Virus record (IMG/VR): IMGVR_UViG_3300028190_000003
Span: 1-20,334 of that record
Length of the DNA stretch: 20,334 nt
Source: a virus
Direction: 5' to 3' (one strand)
The notes under the pieces were generated by a model. That model was given only the letters and a program-made list of their open reading frames with translations, did not search any database and was not told where the DNA came from. Position 1 is the first letter of the stretch. Each line of letters starts with the position of its first letter. The translations under genes were made by a program, and so were the position numbers. Positions 1 through 6,448 of the stretch are shown in pieces.

Positions 1-111
1 TGTGTATCAACTACTGGCAAATAACTACACCGTGGAAACTGACCGCAATCTGCACAGTAACCTTGACGTTTATGGCTTATATTAGAGTATTCTATACTCG
101 GATGTATTTCT
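1..111 (-). other. Possible zinc-ribbon reading frame cut by the window edge, no canonical start
   Basis: After the stop codon of the neighbouring gene, one minus-strand frame stays open to the window edge and encodes a Cys-rich stretch that reads GYCADCGQFPRC. Its CxxC pair plus a third Cys five residues on looks like half of a zinc ribbon. No ATG, GTG or in-frame TTG precedes it. The frame opens just after a TAA inside the upstream gene, so it would need an ATA-type start or a +1 frameshift from that gene. It may also be a chance open frame of about 45 codons. Low confidence. Confidence 0.22.
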
Positions 112-768
112 CTAAACGTTATTACGGTAAGTCCTAAACCTTTTTAAACTCAACGGATGCCCATTATGATGTTGGGCAAGTCCATACGTTGGGTATATGT
201 CTAGTGCCATGGAATATCTCGGAGTCTCGTAAGGGTTCTTCGGGACGGAGTGTTCTAGGTCTGAGGAGAATAGGGCGAGTTGTCCTACTTCGTTACGTTC
301 TTCTCGGAATATGTTGAAGTATGCATCTGATGTATTAGGTTCTGCTTCATATAAGGTCGTATTAAACTCCCCTCTAAGGTATATGTTAGCGTTATGGAAA
401 TGTCCTATATCGGATATTATTTGAGGTCTTATAGCCTCGTGCGTGTGTGTATCGAGACCGCGGTCGTGTCGTAGTATGTTCCCCCAGCATTGAATAACAA
501 TATGAGGTAGATGTCTGAATTCGGGTAGTTTAAATAGTTTGGCGGGTATGTCGAGGAGTTCTATATCAGGATGGGTTAACCAATTACAGACGGTGAACTT
601 AGCAGTGAGTCCATCGTATTCGGTTTCTGGCGAGTCCATGCCCAATACATAATCTTCCCATTCATCCAGTGTATTACAGATGACATCACATTCTCGTTTT
701 GAGAGAAATTCCTTATGGGAAGTATAGTATTTGCTAGAGACAACTGCGTCTGCATTGAATCCCGCCAT
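112..768 (-). CDS. 2OG-Fe(II) oxygenase-like protein (double-stranded beta-helix fold)
   Basis: A 218-residue protein that looks like a 2-oxoglutarate/Fe(II)-dependent dioxygenase. These enzymes oxidise a protein, nucleic acid or small molecule while turning 2-oxoglutarate into succinate. The proximal metal motif is around H108-T-H110-E111, followed by the NIYLRG strand (128-133). The distal half reads GQLALFSS (162-169), then H173, with R184 and S186 in PRYSMALDIYP as the expected 2OG carboxylate contacts. This arrangement matches the phage TIGR02466-like branch, although spacing around the first histidine is unusual. ATG start at 768, six bases after the preceding gene ends. It closes a run of oxygenase genes. 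Substrate unknown. Confidence 0.6.
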   Translation of the reverse strand: MAGFNADAVVSSKYYTSHKEFLSKRECDVICNTLDEWEDYVLGMDSPETEYDGLTAKFTVCNWLTHPDIELLDIPAKLFKLPEFRHLPHIVIQCWGNILRHDRGLDTHTHEAIRPQIISDIGHFHNANIYLRGEFNTTLYEAEPNTSDAYFNIFREERNEVGQLALFSSDLEHSVPKNPYETPRYSMALDIYPTYGLAQHHNGHPLSLKRFRTYRNNV

Positions 769-774
769 GATTCC

Positions 775-1092
775 TTATTCAGTGTCTTTGGTTATACTAG
801 CTTCTATAGTATCGGTTTCTTTTTGCCAGACGATACGACCATCTTGTGCGTGTAGATGATGTTGGAGAAATCCGTGTCTCACTAGATCACCATTCTTATC
901 ACGTAAAGCTGATCCAGCACTACCACGTTGTGGTCGTTTACCTTTCTGTCTGAATTCTTTCTTAGCGTCTGCTCCATACATATGTCCTGAGAAATGTTTT
1001 CCCATGATATTATGTTGTGCGACATGTAAGAATGCAAAGAATATGACAAACCCAAAGAAATAGGTTATTGCCTTTAGTATATTAATTATCAT
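775..1092 (-). CDS. Small protein with one N-terminal membrane helix
   Basis: A 105-residue protein I do not recognise. Residues 2-24 form one strongly hydrophobic segment (IINILKAITYFFGFVIFFAF) with no signal-peptidase site, so it is probably an inner-membrane anchor. The rest is hydrophilic, rich in Lys/Arg and His, with a GKRPQRGSAGSALRDKNGDLVRHG stretch (about 51-74) that could be a flexible basic region. Its ATG overlaps the TGA of the preceding gene (ATGA), which argues for translational coupling and makes this start secure. Function unknown. Confidence 0.7.
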   Translation of the reverse strand: MIINILKAITYFFGFVIFFAFLHVAQHNIMGKHFSGHMYGADAKKEFRQKGKRPQRGSAGSALRDKNGDLVRHGFLQHHLHAQDGRIVWQKETDTIEASITKDTE

Positions 1093-2021
1093 TTGTAACT
1101 TACCTCGGTATGTTTAATTGATGTTTCTACGTTCAACCAAAGAAGACAATATCTATCTAGCCGTGGGTTATCATCGAAAAATACCATACTGGTTTGTTTA
1201 GTAAGACGATACCAATCATGATCATATGCAATATACGGTGCTTCTTCGTCACCACCTACTCCTCTCCATGCATATACATCATTGCTATCATGGAATATTG
1301 GTCTGATCTTCTCTTCAAATTGTTGAATATAGAGTTCATTTTGTGGACGGTTATTAACTGAATAATAACCAGTGTATGCAGCGGGTGTTTTCATCACGAA
1401 AAAATCCTCTGCCTTATATTGATCTTCAATATAGCGTTGTATGTCCTCGCCGTATTCTTTTTGAATACCTGCGGGGTCTTTATTGAAGTTGGTTAATAGA
1501 AACCGTGTGTCTCCTTGAGTGAATCCAATATAATCACCCAAGTATTCATTGGCACTTATGTTTTGCCAGTCCCATGCTTGTTGGATGGTGTATTTGTTCT
1601 CAGATCGTATCTCTTCCGCTTCTGCTACAGTAAACGGATGATTACTATGTTGGGTTGTACCTCGACTCGGCACAGAATCTAATATAATGTTTGCCACCAT
1701 ATCACGTGCATGTGGTTTTCCACCTGTTGCACCCAATACGATAGTCTTATCGCCGTTGTAAATACCTTTTAAACTGAAATCATGAGGGTCTAAGTTATAC
1801 CACACATCATACTCAACCTCGTCTCGGCGGGTTAAAGGGATGATTTTTATGTCTTCGTCTATATCGGTAGGATCATCTGTGTAACATAGGATTTTGGACA
1901 TCACAACATTGTCTTGATTGGTTACAGCATTTTGTCGATGCATAGACAAGTTGAAAGTGTTCACATCTTCACTTGTTATATGATTCTCTTCGGTCTTTAG
2001 TATAATTATGTTCACTGCCAT
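1089..2021 (-). CDS. Divergent glycosyltransferase-like protein (weak match)
   Basis: A 310-residue protein. The N-terminal third resembles the small GT-A-like proteins common in marine T4-like phages. NIIILKTEENHITSEDVN (4-21) would be the first strand and helix, and ILCYTDDPTDIDEDIKIIPL (44-63) matches their typical 'CFTDDP.G...I...PL' element. The position where those proteins carry the metal-binding DxD strand here reads KTIVLGATGG, so the catalytic acid pair appears absent and the protein may not be an active glycosyltransferase. The C-terminal two thirds I cannot assign. The ATG at 2021 has a good ribosome site (GGAG eight bases upstream) and a late-promoter-type octamer 34 bases upstream. 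Confidence 0.5.
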   Translation of the reverse strand: MAVNIIILKTEENHITSEDVNTFNLSMHRQNAVTNQDNVVMSKILCYTDDPTDIDEDIKIIPLTRRDEVEYDVWYNLDPHDFSLKGIYNGDKTIVLGATGGKPHARDMVANIILDSVPSRGTTQHSNHPFTVAEAEEIRSENKYTIQQAWDWQNISANEYLGDYIGFTQGDTRFLLTNFNKDPAGIQKEYGEDIQRYIEDQYKAEDFFVMKTPAAYTGYYSVNNRPQNELYIQQFEEKIRPIFHDSNDVYAWRGVGGDEEAPYIAYDHDWYRLTKQTSMVFFDDNPRLDRYCLLWLNVETSIKHTEVSYK

Positions 2022-2054
2022 TTCATTTTCTCCATTATAAGCAATAATATATTG

Positions 2055-2062
2055 TATTTATG
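2055..2062 (-). promoter_or_regulatory. Late-promoter-type octamer CATAAATA
   Basis: On the minus strand the octamer CATAAATA (consensus of T4-family late promoters: TATAAATA, recognised by gp55 sigma with gp33/gp45) overlaps the stop codon of the upstream oxygenase gene. It lies 33 bases from the ATG at 2021, leaving room for a leader that contains a GGAG ribosome site. The same octamer occurs in front of 18176. Seen in sequence; activity inferred. Confidence 0.5.
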
Positions 2063-2654
2063 CAAAATCTATCCACCCTGTAAAGATCAACTTAGGGTCT
2101 TTTAGTGGTGGATTTCCTCTGTGTAAGTGGGTATATCCCGCAGGCCATAGTAAAAAGTGATTACGAACTGGCTTAACTCGTAATGACTGGTATAGAAATT
2201 CTAATTCACCGCCATCTTCCACGTCATTTAAAAACAATGACCATGCAATTATAGTTTGTCTTGATGTCATGTCCCATGATTGTTCATGATGCCATGCATG
2301 ATATCCACCTGTAGGTTCTGTTTCCTGTATACGTCCACCACTAACAAATACCTGACGGTAGGTATCTCTTATTTGTGGGTAACGCTCAAACAAATCGTCG
2401 AATATATCTCCTTCGATTATATTGATCATATCCTGTGTTTGTGGTATGTAACCATAAGGCATAGCTAGATAACCAAGAGACTCGTCCTTCTTTCTTCTGA
2501 TATCAGAAGTATCAAACTCATTTCTTGGGATTGTTAAACCACGAGCTTTGCATTCTTCCCATGTATTCAACCAATCATCGATCATTTCTTCGGGAAAGAA
2601 ATTCTCATATAATAGTATATGTTCACCTAAGTCGGTGACTTCTCTTTCACTCAT
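2058..2654 (-). CDS. 2OG-Fe(II) oxygenase, prolyl-4-hydroxylase-like
   Basis: A 198-residue dioxygenase-like protein with a full-length double-stranded beta-helix. The Fe(II) facial triad is visible as H122-x-E124 in GYHAWHHEQ and a distal His in PAGYTHLHRGN (H176 or H178). K188 in DPKLIFTGWIDF is the likely 2OG carboxylate contact. The EDGGELEF strand (146-153) is typical of the P4H-like branch found across large phages and algal viruses. The ATG overlaps the SET-domain gene's TGA (ATGA), so the two genes are translationally coupled. The substrate cannot be read from sequence. P4H-like enzymes usually hydroxylate protein side chains, so a virion or host protein is a fair guess but not shown. 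Confidence 0.8.
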   Translation of the reverse strand: MSEREVTDLGEHILLYENFFPEEMIDDWLNTWEECKARGLTIPRNEFDTSDIRRKKDESLGYLAMPYGYIPQTQDMINIIEGDIFDDLFERYPQIRDTYRQVFVSGGRIQETEPTGGYHAWHHEQSWDMTSRQTIIAWSLFLNDVEDGGELEFLYQSLRVKPVRNHFLLWPAGYTHLHRGNPPLKDPKLIFTGWIDFA

Positions 2655-3022
2655 CTGTAACTCACAACTTCTTTTCCTCTAATCCATCTACCGTGACAAG
2701 CACATTTAAATGGACTATTCAACTTATCTTCCGTAGTCTCATAATCAAAAGTAATCTGTTCCCCTATATTAATCTTACGTTTTGCAAGTATTAAGGGTTC
2801 AAGTATACCTTCCTTGACTACAATCTTTGCACTAGGATCACAATGGTGATTTATATAACCACCTTCATAGTGTTCCATGTGTCTCGCTCCTATTTGGATA
2901 GATGTTCTAGTCGGCTCAGGGAAATAATTTCCATTTAACACGAGTATGATATGGCCTGCATCAATTTCTTTTGATGCAAATAGCCCTAGATACCCCTTCT
3001 CAATTTCTTTTATCTCAACCAA
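2651..3022 (-). CDS. SET-domain protein, minimal lysine methyltransferase-like
   Basis: A 123-residue protein that is almost entirely a SET domain, the S-adenosylmethionine-dependent protein-lysine methyltransferase fold. The first motif is GYLGLFASKEIDAG (10-23). The knot-forming NHxC motif is N58-H-H-C61 followed by DPS, and GEQITFDY (87-94) carries the catalytic Tyr94. A reduced post-SET segment follows with F105, C107, C109 and HGRWIRG, which lacks the third zinc Cys of the classic CxCx4C. Its size resembles the chlorovirus histone methyltransferase vSET (about 119 residues). The only usable start is TTG at 3022, because a TAG lies directly upstream in frame. It overlaps the preceding 28-residue gene by eight bases and ends in ATGA with the oxygenase. 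Confidence 0.8.
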   Translation of the reverse strand: MVEIKEIEKGYLGLFASKEIDAGHIILVLNGNYFPEPTRTSIQIGARHMEHYEGGYINHHCDPSAKIVVKEGILEPLILAKRKINIGEQITFDYETTEDKLNSPFKCACHGRWIRGKEVVSYR

Positions 3023-3101
3023 CTAACGCCAACCATTCCTTAATAAAAAATGCAATTAAGAAAAACAGCAACACCATCCAAATTGGATCGACCTTGACCA
3101 T
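3015..3101 (-). CDS. 28-residue single-helix membrane peptide
   Basis: A very short gene that fills an otherwise empty gap. It begins with ATG at 3101, three bases after the stop of the basic repeat protein, and ends with TGA at 3015, overlapping the TTG start of the SET gene. The peptide is MVKVDPIWMVLLFFLIAFFI followed by KEWLALVG: a short charged start, one transmembrane helix (about 7-20) and an amphipathic tail. An AGG lies close upstream of the start. The exact fit between neighbours supports it being real. Role unknown; small phage membrane peptides may act in lysis timing, membrane remodelling or superinfection exclusion. Confidence 0.55.
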   Translation of the reverse strand: MVKVDPIWMVLLFFLIAFFIKEWLALVG

Positions 3102-3104
3102 AAC

Positions 3105-3458
3105 CTAATGAGACCTGTTCGATCCAACTCTAGGTTTTTTATTCGTGTGACCGCTTACCTTCTTCTTCTTCTTTCGAGTCTTAGGTGGTGCAATACCACC
3201 TTTGTAAGCTTCGTTTTTACGTTTTGTAGATTTGTCATCGGCAACGAATTTACCTTTTGCACCTCTTGCTCGTCTCTTACGATTAGCAGGTGTTAATCCA
3301 TCGACATATGCTTCATTGACATCCGTAGTATCGGGATCATCTTTGATGTAATGTCCTTTCTTATTCCTTGCACGTTCTCCCGAACCACCAAGAAAAAAAG
3401 ATCGAAACCAACTACTCATTCCAAATCGTCCACGTCTAGGCTTTTCATTTCTAGCCAT
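3105..3458 (-). CDS. Lys/Arg-rich protein with a duplicated DD..NEAY motif
   Basis: A 117-residue, strongly basic protein. Two copies of a 29-residue unit lie 34 residues apart (29-57 and 63-91). Each has RAR, a G-[HK]-[YF]-[IV] strand, DD, then NEAY and a final Pro. The C-terminus (93-117) is almost pure Lys/Arg/Gly/Ser and looks like a histone tail. Short proteins with this KG.YV.DD..T...NEAY motif recur in marine T4-like phages, function unknown to me. DNA or RNA binding is plausible from charge alone. I chose the ATG at 3458 rather than one 54 bases upstream: it has an AGAGGAAG ribosome site and overlaps the previous stop by only eight bases. Confidence 0.72.
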   Translation of the reverse strand: MARNEKPRRGRFGMSSWFRSFFLGGSGERARNKKGHYIKDDPDTTDVNEAYVDGLTPANRKRRARGAKGKFVADDKSTKRKNEAYKGGIAPPKTRKKKKKVSGHTNKKPRVGSNRSH

Positions 3459-3681
3459 TATCTTCTTCCTCTTTATTACTAAACACAACTCCACCTCGTC
3501 TGACGAGTTCATTTCTGACCTTCGCTCTCAACTTCGGTTTCGTCCTCTCATTATTAAATGCTTCAATAAGATCACTCTTACTTTTGCACTTCATATAATT
3601 ATATTCCCAACGAGTTATAGTACCACCAGTAGCAGTCCTATTCCAATTTTTTACTGTCGGGCCAAATTTAATTGGGGGCAT
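3451..3681 (-). CDS. Conserved small T4-like phage protein (MPPIKFGPT family)
   Basis: A 76-residue basic protein beginning MPPIKFGPTVKNWNRT with a conserved-looking KCKSKSDLIEAFNNE..KPKLRAKVRNELVRRG block (32-63). I recognise this arrangement as a conserved hypothetical protein of marine T4-like phages (MPPIKF at the start, NELVRRG towards the end), with no function known to me. The C-terminus is acidic (NKEEEDNG). A strong ribosome site (AAAGGAAGAG) lies just before the ATG at 3681, and a TATAAATG octamer lies a few bases further upstream. Confidence 0.75.
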   Translation of the reverse strand: MPPIKFGPTVKNWNRTATGGTITRWEYNYMKCKSKSDLIEAFNNERTKPKLRAKVRNELVRRGGVVFSNKEEEDNG

Positions 3682-3693
3682 CTCTTCCTTTGT

Positions 3694-3876
3694 TCATTTA
3701 TATGTATCTAAATTTTCCATCGTCCATTCGTGACTGCAATATGCATCACAAAATACTGTTACTTTCCCACAGTCAGGGCCTAAGACCAAACCATGTTCTA
3801 TGTGGTAGTATTTAATGCTTTCAGCAATGAGTGGTTTGAAACACAAACCACACTCATAGTCAGCCACATTCGGCAT
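3694..3876 (-). CDS. Small Cys-rich zinc-finger-like protein (TRASH/MYM-like pattern)
   Basis: A 60-residue protein with Cys at 9, 12, 36, 43 and 47 and His at 49. The layout CGLCFKPL ... VFCDAYCSHEW resembles treble-clef zinc fingers of the TRASH/MYM kind, where a CxxC knuckle is followed about 30 residues later by FCxxxCxxxW. The family match is by pattern only. The ATG at 3876 has an AAGAGATAG ribosome site and overlaps the end of the 57-residue gene upstream. A role as metal-dependent protein or nucleic-acid adaptor is possible but unproven. Confidence 0.65.
   Translation of the reverse strand: MPNVADYECGLCFKPLIAESIKYYHIEHGLVLGPDCGKVTVFCDAYCSHEWTMENLDTYK
3695..3702 (-). promoter_or_regulatory. 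Late-promoter-like octamer TATAAATG
   Basis: This minus-strand octamer differs from the T4-family late consensus TATAAATA at one position. It overlaps the stop codon of the zinc-finger gene and sits 13 bases from the ATG at 3681, with the ribosome site AAAGGAAGAG between. It would start a transcript covering the 76-residue gene, the basic repeat protein and the SET gene. Weak evidence alone. Confidence 0.3.
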
Positions 3877-4033
3877 TAAATCTATCTCTTAGTTCTACCT
3901 CTTTAGTAACCTCTTCAATGACTTCTTCAAGTATCTGCTTGGGTTTATCCATCAGTATTGCTTGGTGATCATTCTTCGGTTCTAATAGATTTCGAGCAAC
4001 TAACAGTTTATTTAATATTATCACTGTATCCAT
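3860..4033 (-). CDS. 57-residue hypothetical protein
   Basis: A short mainly helical protein, hydrophobic at the start (MDTVIILNKLLVARNLLE) and charged with many Glu/Lys later (QILEEVIEEVTKEVELRDRF), ending AECG. No family recognised. A longer frame opens at 4150 but would run 92 bases into the preceding oxygenase gene. The ATG at 4033 has a good ribosome site (GGAAGAG five bases upstream) and starts 25 bases after that gene's stop, so I prefer it. It overlaps the zinc-finger gene by 17 bases. Confidence 0.55.
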   Translation of the reverse strand: MDTVIILNKLLVARNLLEPKNDHQAILMDKPKQILEEVIEEVTKEVELRDRFNAECG

Positions 4034-4058
4034 CTTCTCTTCCGTTATCTGAGTTAAC

Positions 4059-4751
4059 TTAATCGTCAAATCCCTCCATCGCTTCATCGTGATATGGTAG
4101 TGGGTCTTGTTTAGACCCCTGTTCCTTACCAGTCCATAATAGCAAAGCATGTCTTTCTCCAGTATACAATGGTTCTACACTGTGCCATCTGAGGGTTGAA
4201 TTATTAAACGCAACCATTGTTCCTCTTCGGGTCATAATAATATGACCATCTACAATAAGTCTTCCACCAGTAAACTCTTCATCTAACATGAAGATAGCAG
4301 TTGCTCTATCATTCTTATCTGCTTCATCACGATGCCATGGAAATAGGTTATCCTGACTGTAATGTATCACTTGCATAAAGTTGACTCTTTCATAGTCTGT
4401 TCCTTCTGGCATGTAATCAGCGACAACTGCGTATATTTCATCATGTGCTGGTGTGTCACGGAAGAATGTTCCTATGTGCATGTTGTTATGAAAATATCGG
4501 TGGTTTCTTCCAATCCACTCTTCATCTACTGGTAAAAATTGATTCTCATTCTCACTGTCAGGCGGATGATAAACTTCTATCTCTTGCAGCTTCAAATACT
4601 CAGCATGAATCAATTCACAACGATCAGGTGTCAACACCCTATCCTTTATGATGAGTTGATCTAAGTTTCTCCACTCTTGTTGGTCTTCACCTTCAGCTCC
4701 TCGTGGGGTCTTGTAAGGCACCATGACCTTTCTTCGTTTTCTTTCTACCAT
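4059..4751 (-). CDS. 2OG-Fe(II) oxygenase, P4H/AlkB-like beta-helix
   Basis: A 230-residue dioxygenase-like protein. H140-R-D142 in FPWHRDEADK is the HxD iron motif and H190 in STLRWHSVEP is the distal ligand. R200 in YTGERHALLLW is the likely 2OG-binding residue, and GGRLIV (162-167) is the usual beta-hairpin strand. All catalytic positions are present, so it should be active. Substrate unknown; DNA-repair (AlkB-like) and protein-hydroxylase roles both remain possible. The start at 4751 is the ATG in ATGGTAG that overlaps the preceding stop. An alternative ATG at 4724 sits behind a GAAAGG sequence. The frame is also open up to 4865 but that would overlap the upstream gene heavily. Confidence 0.78.
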   Translation of the reverse strand: MVERKRRKVMVPYKTPRGAEGEDQQEWRNLDQLIIKDRVLTPDRCELIHAEYLKLQEIEVYHPPDSENENQFLPVDEEWIGRNHRYFHNNMHIGTFFRDTPAHDEIYAVVADYMPEGTDYERVNFMQVIHYSQDNLFPWHRDEADKNDRATAIFMLDEEFTGGRLIVDGHIIMTRRGTMVAFNNSTLRWHSVEPLYTGERHALLLWTGKEQGSKQDPLPYHDEAMEGFDD

Positions 4752-4984
4752 GGTAACATTGACATCCCTATTTGTCTGAGAATAAACTCTATGATGACTA
4801 CAAATATAACACCACCAATTATCTGATATGTCCAATACTGCCAACCAGTAAGTGACCTTGACCATTGTGCAAGTTTACTGTTATGTGCTTTATCATATGC
4901 ACCAGTTTTATTGCCTATCTTCTCAGCCCAGTAATTAGGGTCTACAGAATTCTTGATTGCTTTTAAAATTTTACCTAGCACCAC
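4745..4984 (-). CDS. Small protein with C-terminal membrane helix (probable GTG start)
   Basis: About 79 residues: a basic amphipathic start (LGKILKAIKNSVD), a polar middle, then one membrane helix near the end (YQIIGGVIFVVIIEFILRQ), giving a tail-anchored layout. The open frame reaches an ATG at 5044, but that would lie 74 bases inside the upstream oxygenase gene. Tandem GTG codons at 4984 and 4981 follow an AGGGTAGGAAC ribosome site, so GTG is the better start. Function unknown; holin-like or membrane adaptor roles cannot be tested from sequence. Confidence 0.55.
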   Translation of the reverse strand: MVLGKILKAIKNSVDPNYWAEKIGNKTGAYDKAHNSKLAQWSRSLTGWQYWTYQIIGGVIFVVIIEFILRQIGMSMLPW

Positions 4985-5675
4985 CGTTCCTACCCTTTGA
5001 TGGATGAAAAAACAGCACTTGACTGAATCTCCAGTTGTCTCCACTATATTTTGTGTAATCGTCTATATACGCACCGTGTAATCTGTTGCCGGGCACAATA
5101 ATTCCTCTATTAAATTTATGTGGGATGAGTTGTTGTAAATCCATATCATCTTCTACAGGATATAACAAACTCTGATGTTCTCTGTTCTCTAACCATGCAC
5201 CCTCATATATGGCTGTTCCACCATTTTCAATCGTATCAAGATATATGATCAAATTCAATGTGGACATTTCATCAGGTGTTCCTAGTGGACTGTCAATATG
5301 TGGGTAATGTTGTAATTTATTATCAAAGATGTTAATCGTTTGAAAACAGTTGACCTCATATAAAGCATTCCATGTATATTCATGTCTCCACCAGTGGTTT
5401 CGACAACAATTTAATATTCGTTGCATGTCATTATCATATCTTCTTGTAGGATGTCCTACTTTGTCAACAACCCGACAGTCATTATAATCAACTCCATTAG
5501 GACTATCTCTTTCGCTGTTGTATTTCCAATAGGGATATGGTCTATTGCGTAGAGCCTCATTTATCTCTTCGGGATTCTCATAGAAGTTGTCTATGATTAG
5601 AATACCATCATCAAAGGTTAAATCCCAATGCTCTGCTTGTTTGAAATGCTCATCTAATGAAAATGCTTTTCTCAT
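4971..5675 (-). CDS. 2OG-Fe(II) oxygenase-like (DUF6445-type pattern)
   Basis: A 234-residue protein with a clear facial triad. H126-I-D128 in HYPHIDSPLGTPDE is followed by strand NLIIYLDTIENGGTAIYEG (141-159). The distal H200 is in VPGNRLHGAYID, and R216 in NWRFSQVLFFHP is the 2OG contact. The long loop between the GG hairpin and the distal His, and the FFHP ending, recall the phage and bacterial DUF6445 group; I am fairly but not fully sure of that subfamily. The ATG overlaps the TGA of the neighbouring TIGR02466-like oxygenase (ATGA), so the two are made as a coupled pair from different subfamilies. Confidence 0.78.
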   Translation of the reverse strand: MRKAFSLDEHFKQAEHWDLTFDDGILIIDNFYENPEEINEALRNRPYPYWKYNSERDSPNGVDYNDCRVVDKVGHPTRRYDNDMQRILNCCRNHWWRHEYTWNALYEVNCFQTINIFDNKLQHYPHIDSPLGTPDEMSTLNLIIYLDTIENGGTAIYEGAWLENREHQSLLYPVEDDMDLQQLIPHKFNRGIIVPGNRLHGAYIDDYTKYSGDNWRFSQVLFFHPSKGRNGGAR

Positions 5676-6448
5676 TTGAATTCTTGACTCCTAAGAAACT
5701 CATAACTCAGCTGATCACCTGACTCAGTATCATTTAATATTTCGTTGTGCATTAAATTAAAGGATAATGCTATTCGTTCGTATTCTTCATCACCACTAAA
5801 ATCACCATGAACACCGTGTAACATATAAGAGGGCCACATACAAAATTGACCTGTTTTAGGATGAATGATTAAATCAGATTGTGTTCCTGTAGTTCCTGTT
5901 GAGGTAGTTCCCCACATATCATTGAAATTATCCATGTCTACGTCTCTTGCTTTGTGCTGTGCAATAGTAGTATAATTGGGATTAAGGAATTTAATGGGTT
6001 GTGCGTTGTCATCTGCTTTGACGTAATATGTTCCTGACAACATTGAGTTAACATGATTATGAAAATCGTGAAAATCATCATGACTGTAAACACTGATCCA
6101 AGCAAACAAATGAATATCATGTCGTGAGATATAACTAACGTCATGATACCATTGTTGAGCGATGAACTTGATATAGGTGTCTTTTATGACATTAGAAAAT
6201 GTGTTATACCAGTTATAATCCAATAACTGGAGTCTAGCGTCATTGTCAAAATAGGTGGTGTAATTTCGTCTTGGTTCATCGTCACGAGACTCAACCGTCT
6301 CGATCATTTGACGACAATTATGTGCTATTAACTCGTGTGGTAAATCCAATTCTCCACGTAAGAATGGAGTTGGAAAGATATAATCTACTACGTAGTTTTC
6401 AACTGGCTGAAATAACTGTTCGTCATTCCGTATTTTCGCTGCCTTCAT
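5672..6448 (-). CDS. 2OG-Fe(II) oxygenase, TIGR02466-like
   Basis: A 258-residue protein with the layout of the phage 2OG-Fe(II) family TIGR02466. It starts with a variable N-terminal domain, FPTPFLRGEL (25-34). The metal segment FHDFHNHVNSMLSGTYYVK follows (126-144, H130 and H132 with further His nearby), then a loop with a GTTSTGTTGTQ low-complexity run (180-190). The distal half is GQFCMWPSYMLHGVHGDFSG (H211, H214), with R225 and S229 in ERIALSFNL. Length and order are normal. A GAGGAATAAGA ribosome site supports the ATG at 6448, which lies inside the end of the lipoprotein gene. Substrate unknown. Confidence 0.82.
   Translation of the reverse strand: MKAAKIRNDEQLFQPVENYVVDYIFPTPFLRGELDLPHELIAHNCRQMIETVESRDDEPRRNYTTYFDNDARLQLLDYNWYNTFSNVIKDTYIKFIAQQWYHDVSYISRHDIHLFAWISVYSHDDFHDFHNHVNSMLSGTYYVKADDNAQPIKFLNPNYTTIAQHKARDVDMDNFNDMWGTTSTGTTGTQSDLIIHPKTGQFCMWPSYMLHGVHGDFSGDEEYERIALSFNLMHNEILNDTESGDQLSYEFLRSQEFK

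Noticed and set aside
180-190. Programmed -1 frameshift at T-TTA-AAA near the end of the 112-768 gene
   Set aside because: The -1 frame meets a stop after two codons, so no extended product results; only a +1 option remains, mentioned as weak.
775-1092. Signal peptide or lipoprotein at the N-terminus of the 105-residue membrane protein
   Set aside because: The hydrophobic segment is not followed by an AxA or lipobox cleavage site, so a membrane anchor is more likely.
2280-2468. Plus-strand open frames (for example 2280-2468, 3108-3296, 4445-4651, 6271-6549, 6739-7077, 8439-8708, 11603-11815, 16048-16299)
   Set aside because: All lie opposite solid minus-strand genes, show low-complexity or mirrored composition and have no domain. 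No plus-strand gene is supported anywhere in the window.
4034-4150. N-terminal extension of the 57-residue protein to 4150
   Set aside because: It would overlap the oxygenase gene by 92 bases; ATG 4033 has a much better ribosome site.
4985-5044. ATG 5044 start for the tail-anchored protein
   Set aside because: It would lie 74 bases inside the upstream oxygenase gene; tandem GTG codons behind a ribosome site fit better.
5938-6144. Minus-strand hydrophobic ORF inside the TIGR02466-like oxygenase
   Set aside because: It lies wholly in another frame of a well-supported gene and has no ribosome site; its hydrophobicity follows from frame-shifted reading of His/Asp-rich codons.
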